Assembly (NCBI GenBank): GCA_030737835.1
Contig: CM060847.1
Coordinates: 10,182,704 to 10,246,703 of the forward strand
Direction of reading: 5' to 3'
DNA: 64,000 bases
DNA from: Acorus gramineus
Taxonomy: Eukaryota; Streptophyta; Magnoliopsida; Acorales; Acoraceae
This document shows, one piece after another, positions 23,601 through 36,179 of the stretch (positions are counted from its first letter, which is position 1; every line of letters starts with the position of its first letter). A program made the position numbers and the translations under genes. Under the pieces are notes generated by a model that was not told where the DNA came from, ran no database searches, and saw only the letters and a program-made list of their open reading frames with translations.

Positions 23601-26600
23601 GTGAAATTTGTTAAAGTTCCGTGCTATCTGTCCTATGTGTTCACACTTTATTATGATATTATCCACTCATCTCTTATATCACTATGTTTTAGGTGACCTT
23701 TATGCACAAGGGATTTGACGAAACACGTCGGCTTGGACTTCAAAGTGAAACAGAACAGGTAATCATTGCAGACATCTGGTGGCTCCTTGCAGATGTTTTA
23801 TGTGTGGCATCTTATCCATTTCCTAGTTTCATTTGAAACTATTTGTTTGACTTTCCATATTTCTCTGACACTTATATTTGGCTACCTTTTATTAGATGGT
23901 CAGACTTAATTCACCTGTTGGAGAGACTGGAATGCTCGTTGTTGATTCTGTGGTGAGTCATACCTTTTGTTCTATGAAGTTCTCCTCATACGAATTATGC
24001 TGCTATTCAATGTTTATTCAAAAGCTTTGAGGTTTTAATATATTAGGTGCCCGGTGGACCTGCTCATAAAAAAATGGAGCCAGGTGATGTGCTAGTTCGT
24101 GTGAATGGGGAGGTGAGGTTCCTTATACATTTTGCTCTGTGCTTGCAGTTTCTTGATTCGGTTGTTTACTTGTTTGATTATCACATGACGTGATTACGTG
24201 AATGTGAGAATGAACCAATGCATATAGAAATATATTCAGTTGCTGCTGACTTTTTTTAATTGATTGAACTTTGAATATACAAACTTTTTTCTGAGAGCAC
24301 TTCTCCGTTGCCTAATTACGGAATTCACAATAATACTAACCTAATGCTTTACTCAAGTGATGTGAGATGAGATCTCTGCAAGTTTTTTGTTTGATTAAAC
24401 TTTTATGAGGAGACGACAAAATCTTTGGTAGTCTATATTATAGCATTATTATTTTCTGACATCAGTGTATATGTTGCCTTTTACTAGTGAGACTGGTTCT
24501 CCCAGAAGTGGTGGTATTTCTATTATAAAAACCACCGTCTGGAGCAGATGAATGCAATGGAAATCTATATATAAATGAATATAAATGCAAATAGATATTC
24601 ATCTGAAATATATGTCTTGGAGTCTTTAAACTTACTGTTTTAACTGGATGGGCTCTGTGAGTTTGGCTTTTGTAGGCATCCAAGAGAAAATAATGTAATT
24701 TGATAGGCTTTCATATAACTTTCCTCTATCTCAGCAGAAAATTGTTATGGTGTGTGATACTCATATGACCAAACTAATTTGCAAATGTAAAAATGTGATC
24801 AAGTCCATAGTATGTGATGCATTTATGTTCCATTACATACGAGAAGTTATTGCATACTGGTAGTTGACCCAAATGCCTCTCTGATTAATTTGATCATCTT
24901 AATTTGTTGACTTTTTCTGTTTAGGTCTTAACTCAATTTCTTAAATTGGAGATGATACTTGATGACAGTGTTGGCAGAAAAGTTGAACTGCACATGGAAA
25001 GGGGTGGCACTTTATTGACAGTGGAATTGGAGGTATCTTATCATGCCCTATTTTGTTGATTCTTTAGATACAAGTCTGAGAGAGCATCCTGTTTGTGATT
25101 GTTAAAGTTGTGACAATGGTTCTTGTTATGCGTCTAACCTTTTAATGCTGCTTCAGGTTCAAGATTTGCACTCTGTAACTCCCAATAACTTCTTAGAAGT
25201 GAGTGGGGCTGTGATCCACCCTCTATCTTATCAGCAGGTTGGTGGATGTTTTGTCAAATTTCTCATGGCAGATAGTGTCAGAGAAGCTTATTGTATTCTC
25301 AATTCAGTGCCTTGAACAACATGATTTATTCATGGAAACTGCTGCTAGCTACTGCTTCATGAAGCACACAGTATAAGGGTGATATGTAGAATGCTGGTAG
25401 TTATACACAGTCATGGATGACCAGATGGCTTTATTGACATTCATTGTCTGATATGCATATTTTTATATGCTTTTCCTTTTCCCATTTTAAGCTATTTTTA
25501 TTTTTATTTTTGGGATTCCTCTAATTCCTTTTTATTCCTGTTTAATGGACAGGCCAGAAATTTTCGATTCCACTGTGGTCTTGTATATGTTACCGAGCCG
25601 GGGTTAGTACATACTTCTGTCACACCCTTGTCCTTTTATGGTTCCAGTCTTGCCATCTCTTTATATTTGTTCATCATTTATAGTAAGTAGTGTCTGACTT
25701 ATGTGTGATATGTATTGAACTCATTAGAATCTTATGGGGTCTACCACGTTGATATTTCATTTTCCAGATATTAATTTATTTGCAGTTTATCACTTTCCAA
25801 ACTTCTCTTTACTCCTCGGTCTTCTTCCTTTAGGCCAAGCCTCCTTGGAATTACTTGCAATGAGACAGGAGAAGAACAAGTGATTGCTTGCATAATGGGC
25901 AACCAAGCCCACATGAACCTTTTATAATGGCTGATTTCTCTTTTTTGTATTCCATCGTGATAAAATTTCCACATAAAATATTTCAATTTGAGGGAAGAAT
26001 GGATCTGTAAAATCTTATTCTCCTCCAATATCACTCTACTGTCATTAAGGAACTTTTTTCAATGGAAACCCTGAAGTAGTGCAGTTGCAGTATTTCATTT
26101 CCTATTTATATTTTTCATAATCAGTCTACAAAAAAACAAGAAATCCTCATACTTCATACATACACATATGCTTCACATGAGTACAACATTCATGACTTAT
26201 TTTCTGAGAACATATCAATTACCACTTGTTGTATGTTTATATGTTGTGGTGGTGACTGAATAAATTATCACTTCAATGACAAGCATGTCAGAACTCATCA
26301 TTTGGCTTCTTCATGGTAAATTCATTCTCTACCCATCCTTATTAAAAATAATGATGGAAGGACTCATAAATGATTTCACCAAAAATCTCCCATTTTATGT
26401 GCTCCCATGAGATGTAGTAGTCACTAAGCTTGGTAAATTTTAACATAGCCCAACCTAGGATGCATCGGGCGACGACTTTTTTTCGAGGCTGGCAATGTTT
26501 TATTTGAAGCAATGTTCTTTTATTTAGTTACTCATTTGACTTTGAGCCGTATGTTTTAATGCCTTTTCATTGTGGTAAACCATCACTGTAATCCATCAAG

Positions 26601-29600
26601 TATTTAGTGTGAGTTCACTATATTGAGAACAGACAAATCTCAGGAATTTCAGGTTCTTGCTATCTTTTTTTTTTTTTTTAAATATTTGTATATTAACATA
26701 AAAAATTGTGTTTGTAGTTGTCCAAATCAACATACAACTGGAGGACCTTTTTAATATTGGATGCATGTATTAAAATGCAGATACATGCTCTCTAGGGCAG
26801 GAGTCCCACGCCATGCGATCATAAAAAAGTTTGCAGGAGAAGATATAGTACAAGTGAGTGATCTAATATCAGTTCTTGGAAAGTTGTCTAGAGGTGCTCG
26901 AGTGCCTCTTGAATATGTGAACTACCAAGATCGCCATCGAAATAAGGTGCATTTATCTCCACTATGCAGTTCCATTGGCTTGCCTCTTTTATTTCTCAGC
27001 CTTTTTTGTTCCATTCACTACTACATAAACTCTGTATAAACTCACTTCTGAGTTGATTCTCTTGGATTCTATGTTATCCAAACATTTCTCCATCGCTTTC
27101 TTTCGATAACTAGTCTGCGCTGATTCTTTTTGCTTACTGCACGAATGATCAATTCTTGTCTTTCCAGACATCCACTTGAACTTTTGGTTGTTTGACCAGA
27201 TATTTTGGCAAAACTGTGAATTTTTAATTAGAATAGTGGATTAGATTGTGATGACAAATGTGTGGTGGATTAAGCGTTCATTTCTTTTCTTGTAAATAAA
27301 ATAACTGATGAACTTCTCTGACTTGCTTCTGTAATATAAAAAAAAGGCACATATTTACGAGAATGGTTAGATGCATCAAATTTAGATTGTGTGATTTTTT
27401 TGGGTTCCCAATGGTCTTTCTTGCAGTTTCTAGTGTATGTGGAATGTGTAGTAGGCTTTTCTGGATGTGCTTAGTTGTCCATTAGTTATGAGTTGGTCAG
27501 GTATTGCTCAGAATTTTGGGTGTTTGTTGACACAAGCAATGTCCTTTAAATGCAGACATATTCTGGAACCATGAAGTGTATATTTCTTCTTAAGAAGCAG
27601 CGCTAGTTGAGGGTTCATGTAGGTTGTTGGCTAGGATGGTTAGTTCTGTGGGCATGGTAAGACTACACCTATTTTTTTAGTCTAAGACAGGAAATTTTAA
27701 TATAGCATTTTGTGATGCCGGAGCATTTTATAGTCAAGAATAACATGAGGCATTGGTTTAAAAGATAGTGAGTCATGGTACCTTTGTTTTCATGCGGTTT
27801 AGTTTCGTTTTTCCTAAATACATACATGTAATAACAATCTACGCTCCCTCGCCTCCCGCTGGGCAAGGGGAGCGGGCGTACACAAAAGCAGCCCGATACC
27901 CTTACTCCACAGCGGGAATAACATGCTCGAAGAGGCTCATTGGTGTGGTCCCTTCGGGTGAAACTGGAAATTCTTTTTTCCAGTATCATCACCTATATGT
28001 TGAACAATCAAGCTGGAAAGGAATAACAGATTTTTCAATCATCATGCTGTAACTGATAAACCAATTTTTGGAGTTTGCGCTTCTTTGGGATCTAATAAGG
28101 ATAGTGAGGGAGCTATAATCTTTCCCTATCTGGTTTCCTTATATTTTGATTTCATAATAGCTCTCTTATATACAGTAGGGTATAAGGAGGTTCTTTTACT
28201 TCTTTGGTGGCTAGGCATTGTCTTTTTTTCTCATTGTAGGAGATTCCCCTCTTATTGCAATAAAATTACAGGTGGTGTTCCCACTTTTTTATAAATATAA
28301 AGGAAAAAAGAAAAAGGTGAGCTCACACCTTTCCTTTTCTTGTGAATTTTTCAGTGGTTATTTCTTGCTTAACATGGTAAACCACATTTTTTCTTTCATC
28401 TTTTCAAGGAGAAACAAAGGGCAAGTACTTCTACAACCATCATATTTTGTAGTAGTTTGTTTTGGTCAATGTTCGCCCCGTTTTTTTGTAACTCATGTTT
28501 GGGTCACTATTCTTTGTTGAATTTAACAGTCTAAAGGTTTGGAAATTGTAAAAGTTGGAGGCAATTTCTTATTTCTTGGATCACTAAATTGCTGATCGAG
28601 GAAAAGTATGTCATCATGTATCTGGGAGCAGACAGCCCAAGGTCTCGTCAACCTGCTTCATTTGTATTCTTCTTTCTGCTATTTTCATGTCCTTTCTGTA
28701 TCTTTTTCCCATCTTCCATTATATGGAGAGGCTTAGGAGCAAAAAATGTATCATATTGCATTTTCATCAAATGTTGCCAATGGCTTCATGGATGTGCAAC
28801 GGTGTTCCTAATTGCTGTAGCAAAATATTAGCTCTGGGATAGGTGCATTCTCTGTTACTCTGAGAGTGGAGCCAGATGATGGCACTTCTTAGTTTGTGTG
28901 TTCTATTATGCTATATTTATTTGTTTAAATATCAGTATAATCATCAAAGTCTATACCCTCAAACTATATAGTTTGTTACTAAATAAATGTTTTTATCATA
29001 GATTAGCTGGTTCATATATTTGAATTGGGAGCAGGTTTCCAACTGAAGCAACACTAATGGAAAACAGCTGTGAAGATGACAGGAATTTTATTGACCAATT
29101 TCATACAAATGGTCTCTTTTAAGAAATTCATTTTTTTCTCATTTGTGTTTTTGCTGTATTTTTACTTTTCTTTCTGATAATTTTTTTTTATCAATTATAT
29201 TGATGGAACTTATTTTTGTTTTATACTTTTTGCAGTCTGTCCTTGTTACAGTTGATCGCCATGAATGGTATGCCCCTCCACTAATATACACACGGAATGA
29301 CAGTACTGGTCTATGGATACCAACCCCTGCGCTACATCCTGGAGCGCAACTGCTAGTGTCAAGTTATCACTGTAATGGAAAGAGTGCAGCATGCCACACA
29401 ACTGAGTTATCTGGCGCATTGGATCCATTAGAATCTAATCTACAATGTACAAACGAAGACAGAGGAGATGATTCTACCAAAATGCAGACTGATGATGAAA
29501 ACATAGAAAAAAATATTGTTGAGGCATTACTCTCTGGAGAAGAATCTAATATAGAGAAGAAAAGACGCCGATTAGAAGAGGATTCAACATCAGAGCGCAA

Positions 29601-32600
29601 TATTTTTTCTAATGGAAGTGAACATGAGGTTAGAGACATGACCTTGGAAGATACTCAAGCATTGGAAACATCCGCTTTTGCATATGATCAAAGATTGACA
29701 ACTACCAATGCATCCACGGCTGAACAAGTTATTGAGCACACTCTTGTAATGTTAGAGGTATGAATGGTGAAGTTCCAGAAATATGCTGGATAAAAGATTA
29801 ATATTCCTCTCTTCTTGCAAGTTGTTTAGTAAATATTTTATATTCCTGGTTGATTTAACTCCTGAGTCTAAAATTTTAACTCTAGTCAGTGAGAAGAAGT
29901 AAAATCTATGCAGAGTTTGGGTAGGCAGGTCCCTTTCCATTGCACGCCTTTCCACATAAATACAACAGCAAGCAACGTTTATTATCTTCTGGAAAGAATG
30001 GGGTCAGCTTAGGATTTATGTTTCCTTGTAGAATTCTGTAAGATCTATTCCTTGTTTTTATCTTTATTTCTGGTATTTTAGGTCCCTCTCTTCTGATTAC
30101 CTTGCCTGTTTTTGCATGCTATTCCCTACTGTCCCATGGATTCGTATAGTGGTTATTAGTATTATTGTTTTCATCGTCCTCCTCCTTTGTCTCGTGTGTT
30201 TGGACCTGCTACGTGATACATACCAAATACATTTGAGGAAAGGCAGAGGTGGAGTTATGACTTCAATTCAGGTCCTTCTAGATATTCATCAGTTTTCTAT
30301 TTCTTTATCTCCTGTTTGTTTTGAGAATAACCCCTCGAATGACTGAAAATTAGGTAGAATAGCCCTTTTTTCTTGTTTGGATGCCTGGTATACCCATGGG
30401 ATATCTTATGCAGAATAAACTGGCATAAAGTGATATATGGATTCCAACCAACCCCTGGAATTAAAGTTATTCCAGGTTATTCCACCCAAAGAATATGTGA
30501 GTCTACTGTCAAATCAACTGTCATCTCCTCTAATAAATCACATGTCAAATAAACTATTATTATTTTTTTATATTTTATAAATCATTATCTACACTTTATT
30601 CAAATTTTATCCAAATAACAAAAAAATTATTCTTAAATTTCCCAACAAAAATAATTCAAAACACAACCAAACAAAAATTCACTTTATCCTTATTTATACT
30701 CACTTATGCTAGAATAGGGCTTAATTCTTTTTGTGATCCTTTTTGCATTCTCATTATCATGCAGATTTTATGTGTTGGGTTTGATGGAGATTTATCTTGA
30801 AAAATCTTAACTAACCTAGTCTTTCACCAATGAGATGCATTTCTTTTCTTCCTATTTTATTGAAACATTGATCCAGAAAAAACACTCCGATTCACAGGTC
30901 ATTAGAAGAGGTAATTTTTCTTGTTGGTGGGGGCTCAATGGTTGAGTTTTCATATCTATATAAAGTATAAACTAATTCATCAATCAGATGCTTTTTCTTT
31001 TCTCCTATTTTATCGAAACATTGATACAAAAAAAAACAATCTGATTCACAGGTCATAAGAAGAGGTAATTTTTCTTGTTGGTGGGGGCTCAGTGGTTGAG
31101 TTTTCATAGTCTATATAAAATATAAACTAATTCACATTCATTTGGTTTGAGGGTAGTTATTTTTTTTGGGTGTGTGTATGGAGGATCTTTATCTAGCAAG
31201 ATCCTCAGGTGAATATTCCATTCACCATTGCATGATTATTTAGCAAGATCCTCATGTGAATAATCCAGTGAGCATGAATAAAGATATTCAGTTGTCATCA
31301 TAAGTTGCAGCCTCTTTCTTGCTGATTTTTCATATTGTTATGTTTATTTCATTAGACTTTTTGCTTTTGGAAATTGCAGGTTCATGTTCCGCCTTCGTGT
31401 ATGCTTGATGGTGTGCACTCTCAACACTTTTTTGGAACAGGTGTCATTGTATACCATTCAGAGAATATGGGATTGGTTGCTGTTGACAAGAACACAGTCG
31501 CTGTGTCAGTTTCTGATGTCATGCTCTCATTTGCTGCATTCCCTATTGAAATTCCTGGGGAGGTATGCTTTTATTATTATTGTTGTTGTTGTTGTCGTTA
31601 TGGTCATCGTCGTTGTCGTCGAAACCATTTTCAAGGAATTTAATTATACTCATGTTGGAACCTCAGGTTGTTTTCCTACACCCTGTTCATAATTATGCTC
31701 TCGTGGCATATGATCCTGCTGCCCTTGGACCAGCAGGAGCCTCTGTTGTTCGTGCAGCTGAACTTCTACCTGGTTAGTCTAACTTGCATTCTATATAATT
31801 TGGTAAATACGCATACCTCCCAGAATATCTAGCTTCTAGTCAATTACAAATACTAGGTTTCCATTCAGTTTTTTGACAAGATTTTTATGAGTGCTTGAAG
31901 TTGGCTGTAGAAGTATTATGGGCTCTTTTTATTTATATCAAAACACTTCTTTATTATTGTGCAGAAAATTTGAAATATGATAATTTGTTAGTTGCTTGAT
32001 AGGGCCTTACTTTTTTTAGCTTATCTATGCCTTTATCCATGAAAGTGTACAGAGTTTTAGGTGAATTATAAGGTGCATAATTTTGTGGCTTATTCTGTTT
32101 TTTCTATGCTTTACTGACAGAACCTCCTTTGCGACGAGGGGATTCTGTCTATCTTGTGGGGTTAAGCAGAAGCCTGCAGGCAACATCAAGGAAATCTGTT
32201 GTTACAAACCCTTGTGCTGCTGTCAATATTGGATCAGCAGATTGTCCACGATATAGGGCGACCAATATGGAAGTCATCGAACTTGATACTGGTGAATTTT
32301 TGCTCTGACATTTCTTCAACTATATTTAGATTTTTAAACCAAAATGTATACCTATGCAATTGGATTCTTGTAGATTTTGGAAGTACTTTCTCTGGTGTGC
32401 TAACTGATGAGCGTGGAAGGGTACAGGCGATATGGGGAAGCTTCTCTACTCAGGTTTGTACTATTTATTAGTGGATTGAGTTTACACTGTAGTACATTAA
32501 GACTAACATTTGAAACAAGTTTTGGTTGATTCTGCTTTTGCTGGAATCAAAGTTCAAACGTCTTTACAGATGCCCTAAATGGTCATTGATTTATTTAAGA

Positions 32601-35554
32601 GCTAAAAAAAATCTTTTTTATAAACATTTGAAAAGAAGATTTTTAGGAATCTAACAAATGTATGCTTACTGGGATTCTGATTTTTAAAAACAGCTTTAAG
32701 TGAAAAGCTTCTTTTCATATGGGTTTCCAAATTCTTCCTAGAATGTCGTTTTGAATTGTTTTATGGTGTTCTGCAGGTGAAATATGGGAGCTCAGCAGAA
32801 GATCATCAGTTTGTCAGAGGAATACCGATATATGCAATCAGCGAAGTACTTGACAAAATCATTTCTGGTGCCAAGGGATCACTTCTTCTTATCAATGGCA
32901 TAAAACGTCCAATGCCCCTTAATAGGATACTAGAAGCTGAACTTTATCCAACTTTACTTTCGAAAGCAAGAAGTTATGGATTGAGTGATGATTGGGTCCA
33001 GGTAAAAGTTATCTCATCTCTTTTCGTTTTTTATATTTGTTATAATTCCTCTTTTACGTCAAATGCATATACACCATTCCTCATATAACTTGCTCTTTTG
33101 AAATAAATATAGAATGCCATATTCCTAGAAACAAGGACACTAGGTTCCCATTATCTTTAAGACTGGGTTTCCTGTCGGGCATAGGGGCTATTCCAATTTC
33201 CAAACTTATTCCACCTCAGGACCATGATTTCCTATTTGTGAATTGGATTTGATATAGTTTTCATTTTTTTTTATTAAAGCAGGAGTCATAACTTGTGCAA
33301 ATGTGAGTTTGTTAAGAACTTTCCAATATATGTTGCATGACTTGCATCTGTTACTTGCTTTCTTTCTTTCTTTATACATGCTTCTCATTCCTTGACTCCT
33401 GGTAACCATTGCAATGAAATCCTTTGTGTCATGGGCTTAATCCTGAGAATTTATTTTAATGAATATCAGAAACTTTTGTGTGAATATATTCAAAATTCCT
33501 TTGGGCAAATTGATGATGTTTACATGAAACATGGTCAGCAGAGTTTACTGACATCATTTTTGTGTAATATTTTATTTTATTTATTTATTACCAAGAGTTA
33601 CTACCTTCATTTTTTTCCCAATAACAGATCTATATATTGTTTATCATTTTTTTCATATTTTTTGTCAGATATTTAATATATCGTACTACCTTTTTTGTTG
33701 TGTTTTCGTTGTGGCTGATGTTAATTGTAGGTTCGTCATTCATCTTTTGCAGGCTCTTGCCAAGAAAGATCCAATAAGGCGTCAAGTCCTACGTGTGAAA
33801 GGTTGCTTGGCGGGATCAAAAGCTGAGCGCCTATTAGAACAAAATGACATGCTCCTAGCAATCAATAAAGTGCCAATCACATGCTTCCGTGATATAGAAA
33901 ATGCTTGTCAAGAGTTGGACAAATGCCAAGGCAGTGATGGGAGCCTTAATGTGACTGTTTTTAGACAGGTGAGGCAAGTCTGCATGTTCCTTTTAGTTAA
34001 AGACAAAACCTAAAGATCTTGAAATGTTCGACATGGGTTTGGGAAAGTAAAGATATGACCCAGTCAAAGAGAATGCACATAAAATGTGCAAGGTCATACT
34101 ATAAGAGGATAGCTACTATTGGATGTCTCCTCAACCATTTAGCTTTCAAATAACTGATCTTCATGAACTTTGACTGTATTCCATTGCAGGGTCATGAGCG
34201 AGAGCTTGTTGTTGGAACTGATGTTAGAGATGGAAATGGGACGACACGTATGGTGAATTGGTGTGGATGTGTTGTACAGGACCCTCACCCAGCAGTTCGT
34301 GCTCTTGGATTTCTTCCAGAAGAAGGGCATGGTGTATATGTTGCCAGGTTAGCTTTTTCTATTTAAGAAGCAGTGACTAAAGTGTCTTTTGATGTCTACC
34401 ATCACTCAAATTAAGTAACTGGAATTGCATGACCGTAATATTTTTGAGCAGCATTATGATTGGTGATATTCAGTAAGCAGACTAGGAGAGTTAACCTTTG
34501 TTTGAATTTTGGAACCTTGCCCAATACTTTGTATCTGCGTTTTCCAAACACATCTCATTGTTGGTTTGCACTTTCAATTTTAACTGCTATGCTTTGTGTC
34601 CTTGTCTGAGACCAGCACCACATTTCTGTCTCTCCTTTATTGCTTATTTTACGCAAAAAATGTAATCCATGATTGAGGTCTTAGAAAGCTGGATATAACC
34701 TCTTGAAGTATTTTTCTAGTTTTCAAAGTTTTTTAAGTAATCGGTACTTACCTTTTGGAGTACAAGCTCTCGTAAGGATACCGTGAGTTAGATATGGAGA
34801 CTTTTTCTTTCCTATCACAGTACTTGCCTTTTACAATACACATGCAATAATTGATGATAACTCTATAAATACAGATGGTGTCATGGAAGTCCAGTGCATC
34901 GGTATGGGCTATATGCTCTTCAATGGATAGTTGAAATTAATGGGAAGCTCACTCCTGATCTGGAAACTTTTGTGGATGTGACGAAGGTACACACATGTTT
35001 CTCAAACCAATCTCAATGCCTATACTATTTTATAGTTTGTGTTGGGGATTAATGTTTAGTTTCCTTGTTAGAAGCTGAATGATTGTAGCATAGGCTTCTT
35101 GTGATGAGGAGGTGCTGTATGTTGAATAATAAATGAATCTTAGGTCATCGGAATGAAGATAAGATTTCATCATGTACAAATGATATGATGCAAAGCCTAA
35201 TCCCCATCTTAATGCTTATAAAGTTTGGTTGAGAACTGCATGTTTTGCACTGTTAATTTTGTAATAATTCTCGTCATTTGTTCTCTGCTGTACCTTGTGG
35301 GATGCATAAACTTCATCTGTGATTGTCAGTTTTCACCTCAACATCTGTTGTGTTCTATTTATTTCTTTCTTGGATAGGGACTGGAACATGGAGAGTTTGT
35401 GCGCGTGAGGACGGTCCACTTGAACGGGAAACCTCGTGTCCTGACACTGAAGCAGGACCTTCACTACTGGCCCACTTGGGAGCTGAGGTTTGATCCAGAG
35501 ACTGCCACCTGGCGTAGGAGCACGATCAAAGCCGTGGACAGCAATGTTGCTTGA
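17613..35554 (+). CDS. DEG7: Protease Do-like 7 (DEG7), HtrA-type serine protease with PDZ domains
   Basis: There are 24 exons: 17613-17919, 18007-18077, 18716-18850, 19073-19131, 19905-19941, 21108-21233, 22114-22203, 23693-23758, 23896-23952, 24047-24112, 24925-25032, 25157-25237, 25553-25602, 26781-26946, 29236-29757, 31380-31562, 31667-31772, 32121-32291, 32374-32453, 32777-33001, 33753-33968, 34190-34347, 34875-34986 and 35378-35554. They total 3369 nt, 1122 residues, in frame throughout; Arabidopsis DEG7 is about 1,100 residues. The first trypsin-like domain carries an intact triad: His98 (LTNRHVV), Asp129 (VHDFGFF) and Ser213 (GGSSGSPV). PDZ modules follow (e.g. [22 protein letters not shown] near 300-375). 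An acidic linker at about 500-645 contains the basic cluster KKRRR (581-585). A second, degenerate protease domain (about 648-860) keeps the fold phrases [11 protein letters not shown] and [16 protein letters not shown] but lacks the His and Asp. Further PDZ-like modules lie at about 905-1100. In DEG7 the dead domain is reported to drive oligomerisation. The protein degrades damaged proteins; chloroplast and nuclear locations have both been reported for the family. The ATG at 17613 gives the conserved MGDPLER start. Confidence 0.97.
20222..20870 (-). mobile_element. LINE (non-LTR retrotransposon) 3' fragment in DEG7 intron 5
   Basis: Read on the minus strand, about 20640-20800 encodes [18 protein letters not shown], a stop, [20 protein letters not shown], then FFFGCPLS and another stop. 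This is the zinc-binding (zf-RVT) segment, C-x2-C then H then C, found after the reverse transcriptase in plant LINE ORF2 proteins. Downstream on the minus strand, toward 20222, further phrases such as [11 protein letters not shown] and IIGHAWFG look like the decayed ORF2 tail. Several stop codons show it is dead. It lies antisense to DEG7 inside the intron 19942-21107, and the intron's splice sites remain intact. Confidence 0.74.
27835..27965. other. GC-rich foreign-looking patch in DEG7 intron 14
   Basis: Within a 2.3-kb AT-rich intron, a sharply bounded patch of ~130 bp is GC-rich. It contains a small perfect hairpin, cccgct, gggcaagggg, agcggg, near 27856-27877. It also carries phrases such as gtacacaaaagcagcccgat and ggtcccttcgggtgaaactgg. 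Composition and style resemble plant organellar, especially mitochondrial, noncoding DNA. It may be a short nuclear insertion of organelle DNA (NUMT/NUPT). I cannot name the source locus. Splice signals of the flanking exons are unaffected. Confidence 0.3.
30540..30720 (+). repeat. Dispersed AT-rich repeat (copy in DEG7 intron 15)
   Basis: This copy matches the aquaporin-intron copy at 12700-12960 in the same orientation: cacatgtcaaat, tttataaatcattatc, then atccaaataacaaaaa. The surrounding 30400-30730 may be the full element, flanked by tagaatagccct near 30355 and tagaatagggct near 30710, but the ends are uncertain. Confidence 0.5.
30825..31134 (+). repeat. Tandem duplication, 2 x ~154 bp, in DEG7 intron 15
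   Basis: Two adjacent copies share gattcacaggtcat (30889 and 31043), gaagaggtaatttttcttgt, tggtgggggctca and gttgagttttcat. The period is 154 bases and there are only a few substitutions and small indels. The high similarity points to a fairly recent duplication. It lies well inside the intron and away from splice sites. Just downstream, 31192-31262 has a second, shorter direct repeat (tagcaagatcctca). Confidence 0.85.
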
Positions 35555-35755
35555 CCTGCTGTTCATTTTCACAAAATCATTCCTTCCATGGAGGGGGTTG
35601 CCAGCTCGTACCATGACTTTTCCTCCAATCAGTTTGGCCCCTGCAGAGCTCGGCCACAGCAACCGATTTTGGGAAATGCTGAAGTCCTAAGTTTATGCAT
35701 AAATAGGCAATAGGAAATGCCCCATCTGTTGGTGTAAAGTAGCTTTATTTATATG

Positions 35756-35761
35756 AATAAA
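35756..35761 (+). terminator. Candidate polyadenylation signal of DEG7
   Basis: The hexamer aataaa lies about 200 bases after the DEG7 stop codon, in T-rich 3' flank followed by repeated acaaac. Plant poly(A) signals are degenerate, so position is the main support. Confidence 0.45.
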
Positions 35762-36141
35762 CAAACAAACTCCTGTTGGAGTTATTTGTCACTAGACAGA
35801 TCAGTTGGTTATATTGATGTAAAAGGAGGTATGGTGTGTGTTAGATATTGTGTGTGTTAAAAACGTGATTGTGGTTATCAATGTTGTTTTCTAAAGTAAT
35901 ATTTTTTGATCATCATGTTCCCTCTTGATCATCCATGGAGACATTTGACAGCTGAATGCTTCGGAAGGAGGTTTTGTGATCCCTATGGGTAATTTCTCTC
36001 CATTCTAAAGATGGTGGTAAAGTGAAAATAATAGGTTTTGTTGATCAGTCTTTCTTTTCTGTGGGAGTTTCAAGAGAACATTTCAGCAAGGAGGAGCCGT
36101 GTTGCTTAATGTAAAATTTGAGGCATGCATATAACATAATC

Positions 36142-36169
36142 AATATATATATATATATATATATATATG
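36142..36169. repeat. (AT)n microsatellite
   Basis: An uninterrupted at-repeat of about 13 units lies immediately left of the LINE fragment, at its 3' end as read on the minus strand. Confidence 0.9.
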
Positions 36170-36179
36170 CTTTTTGACA

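Noticed and set aside
28000-28850. Several 70-100 residue frames in DEG7 intron 14
   Set aside because: They are Phe/Leu/Ile-rich products of T-rich intron sequence with no recognisable family, and the flanking exons join directly.
29143-29235. Upstream start for a separate 206-residue protein ending at 29763
   Set aside because: The frame merely includes intron sequence before the DEG7 exon at 29236; the exon joins in frame to its neighbours.
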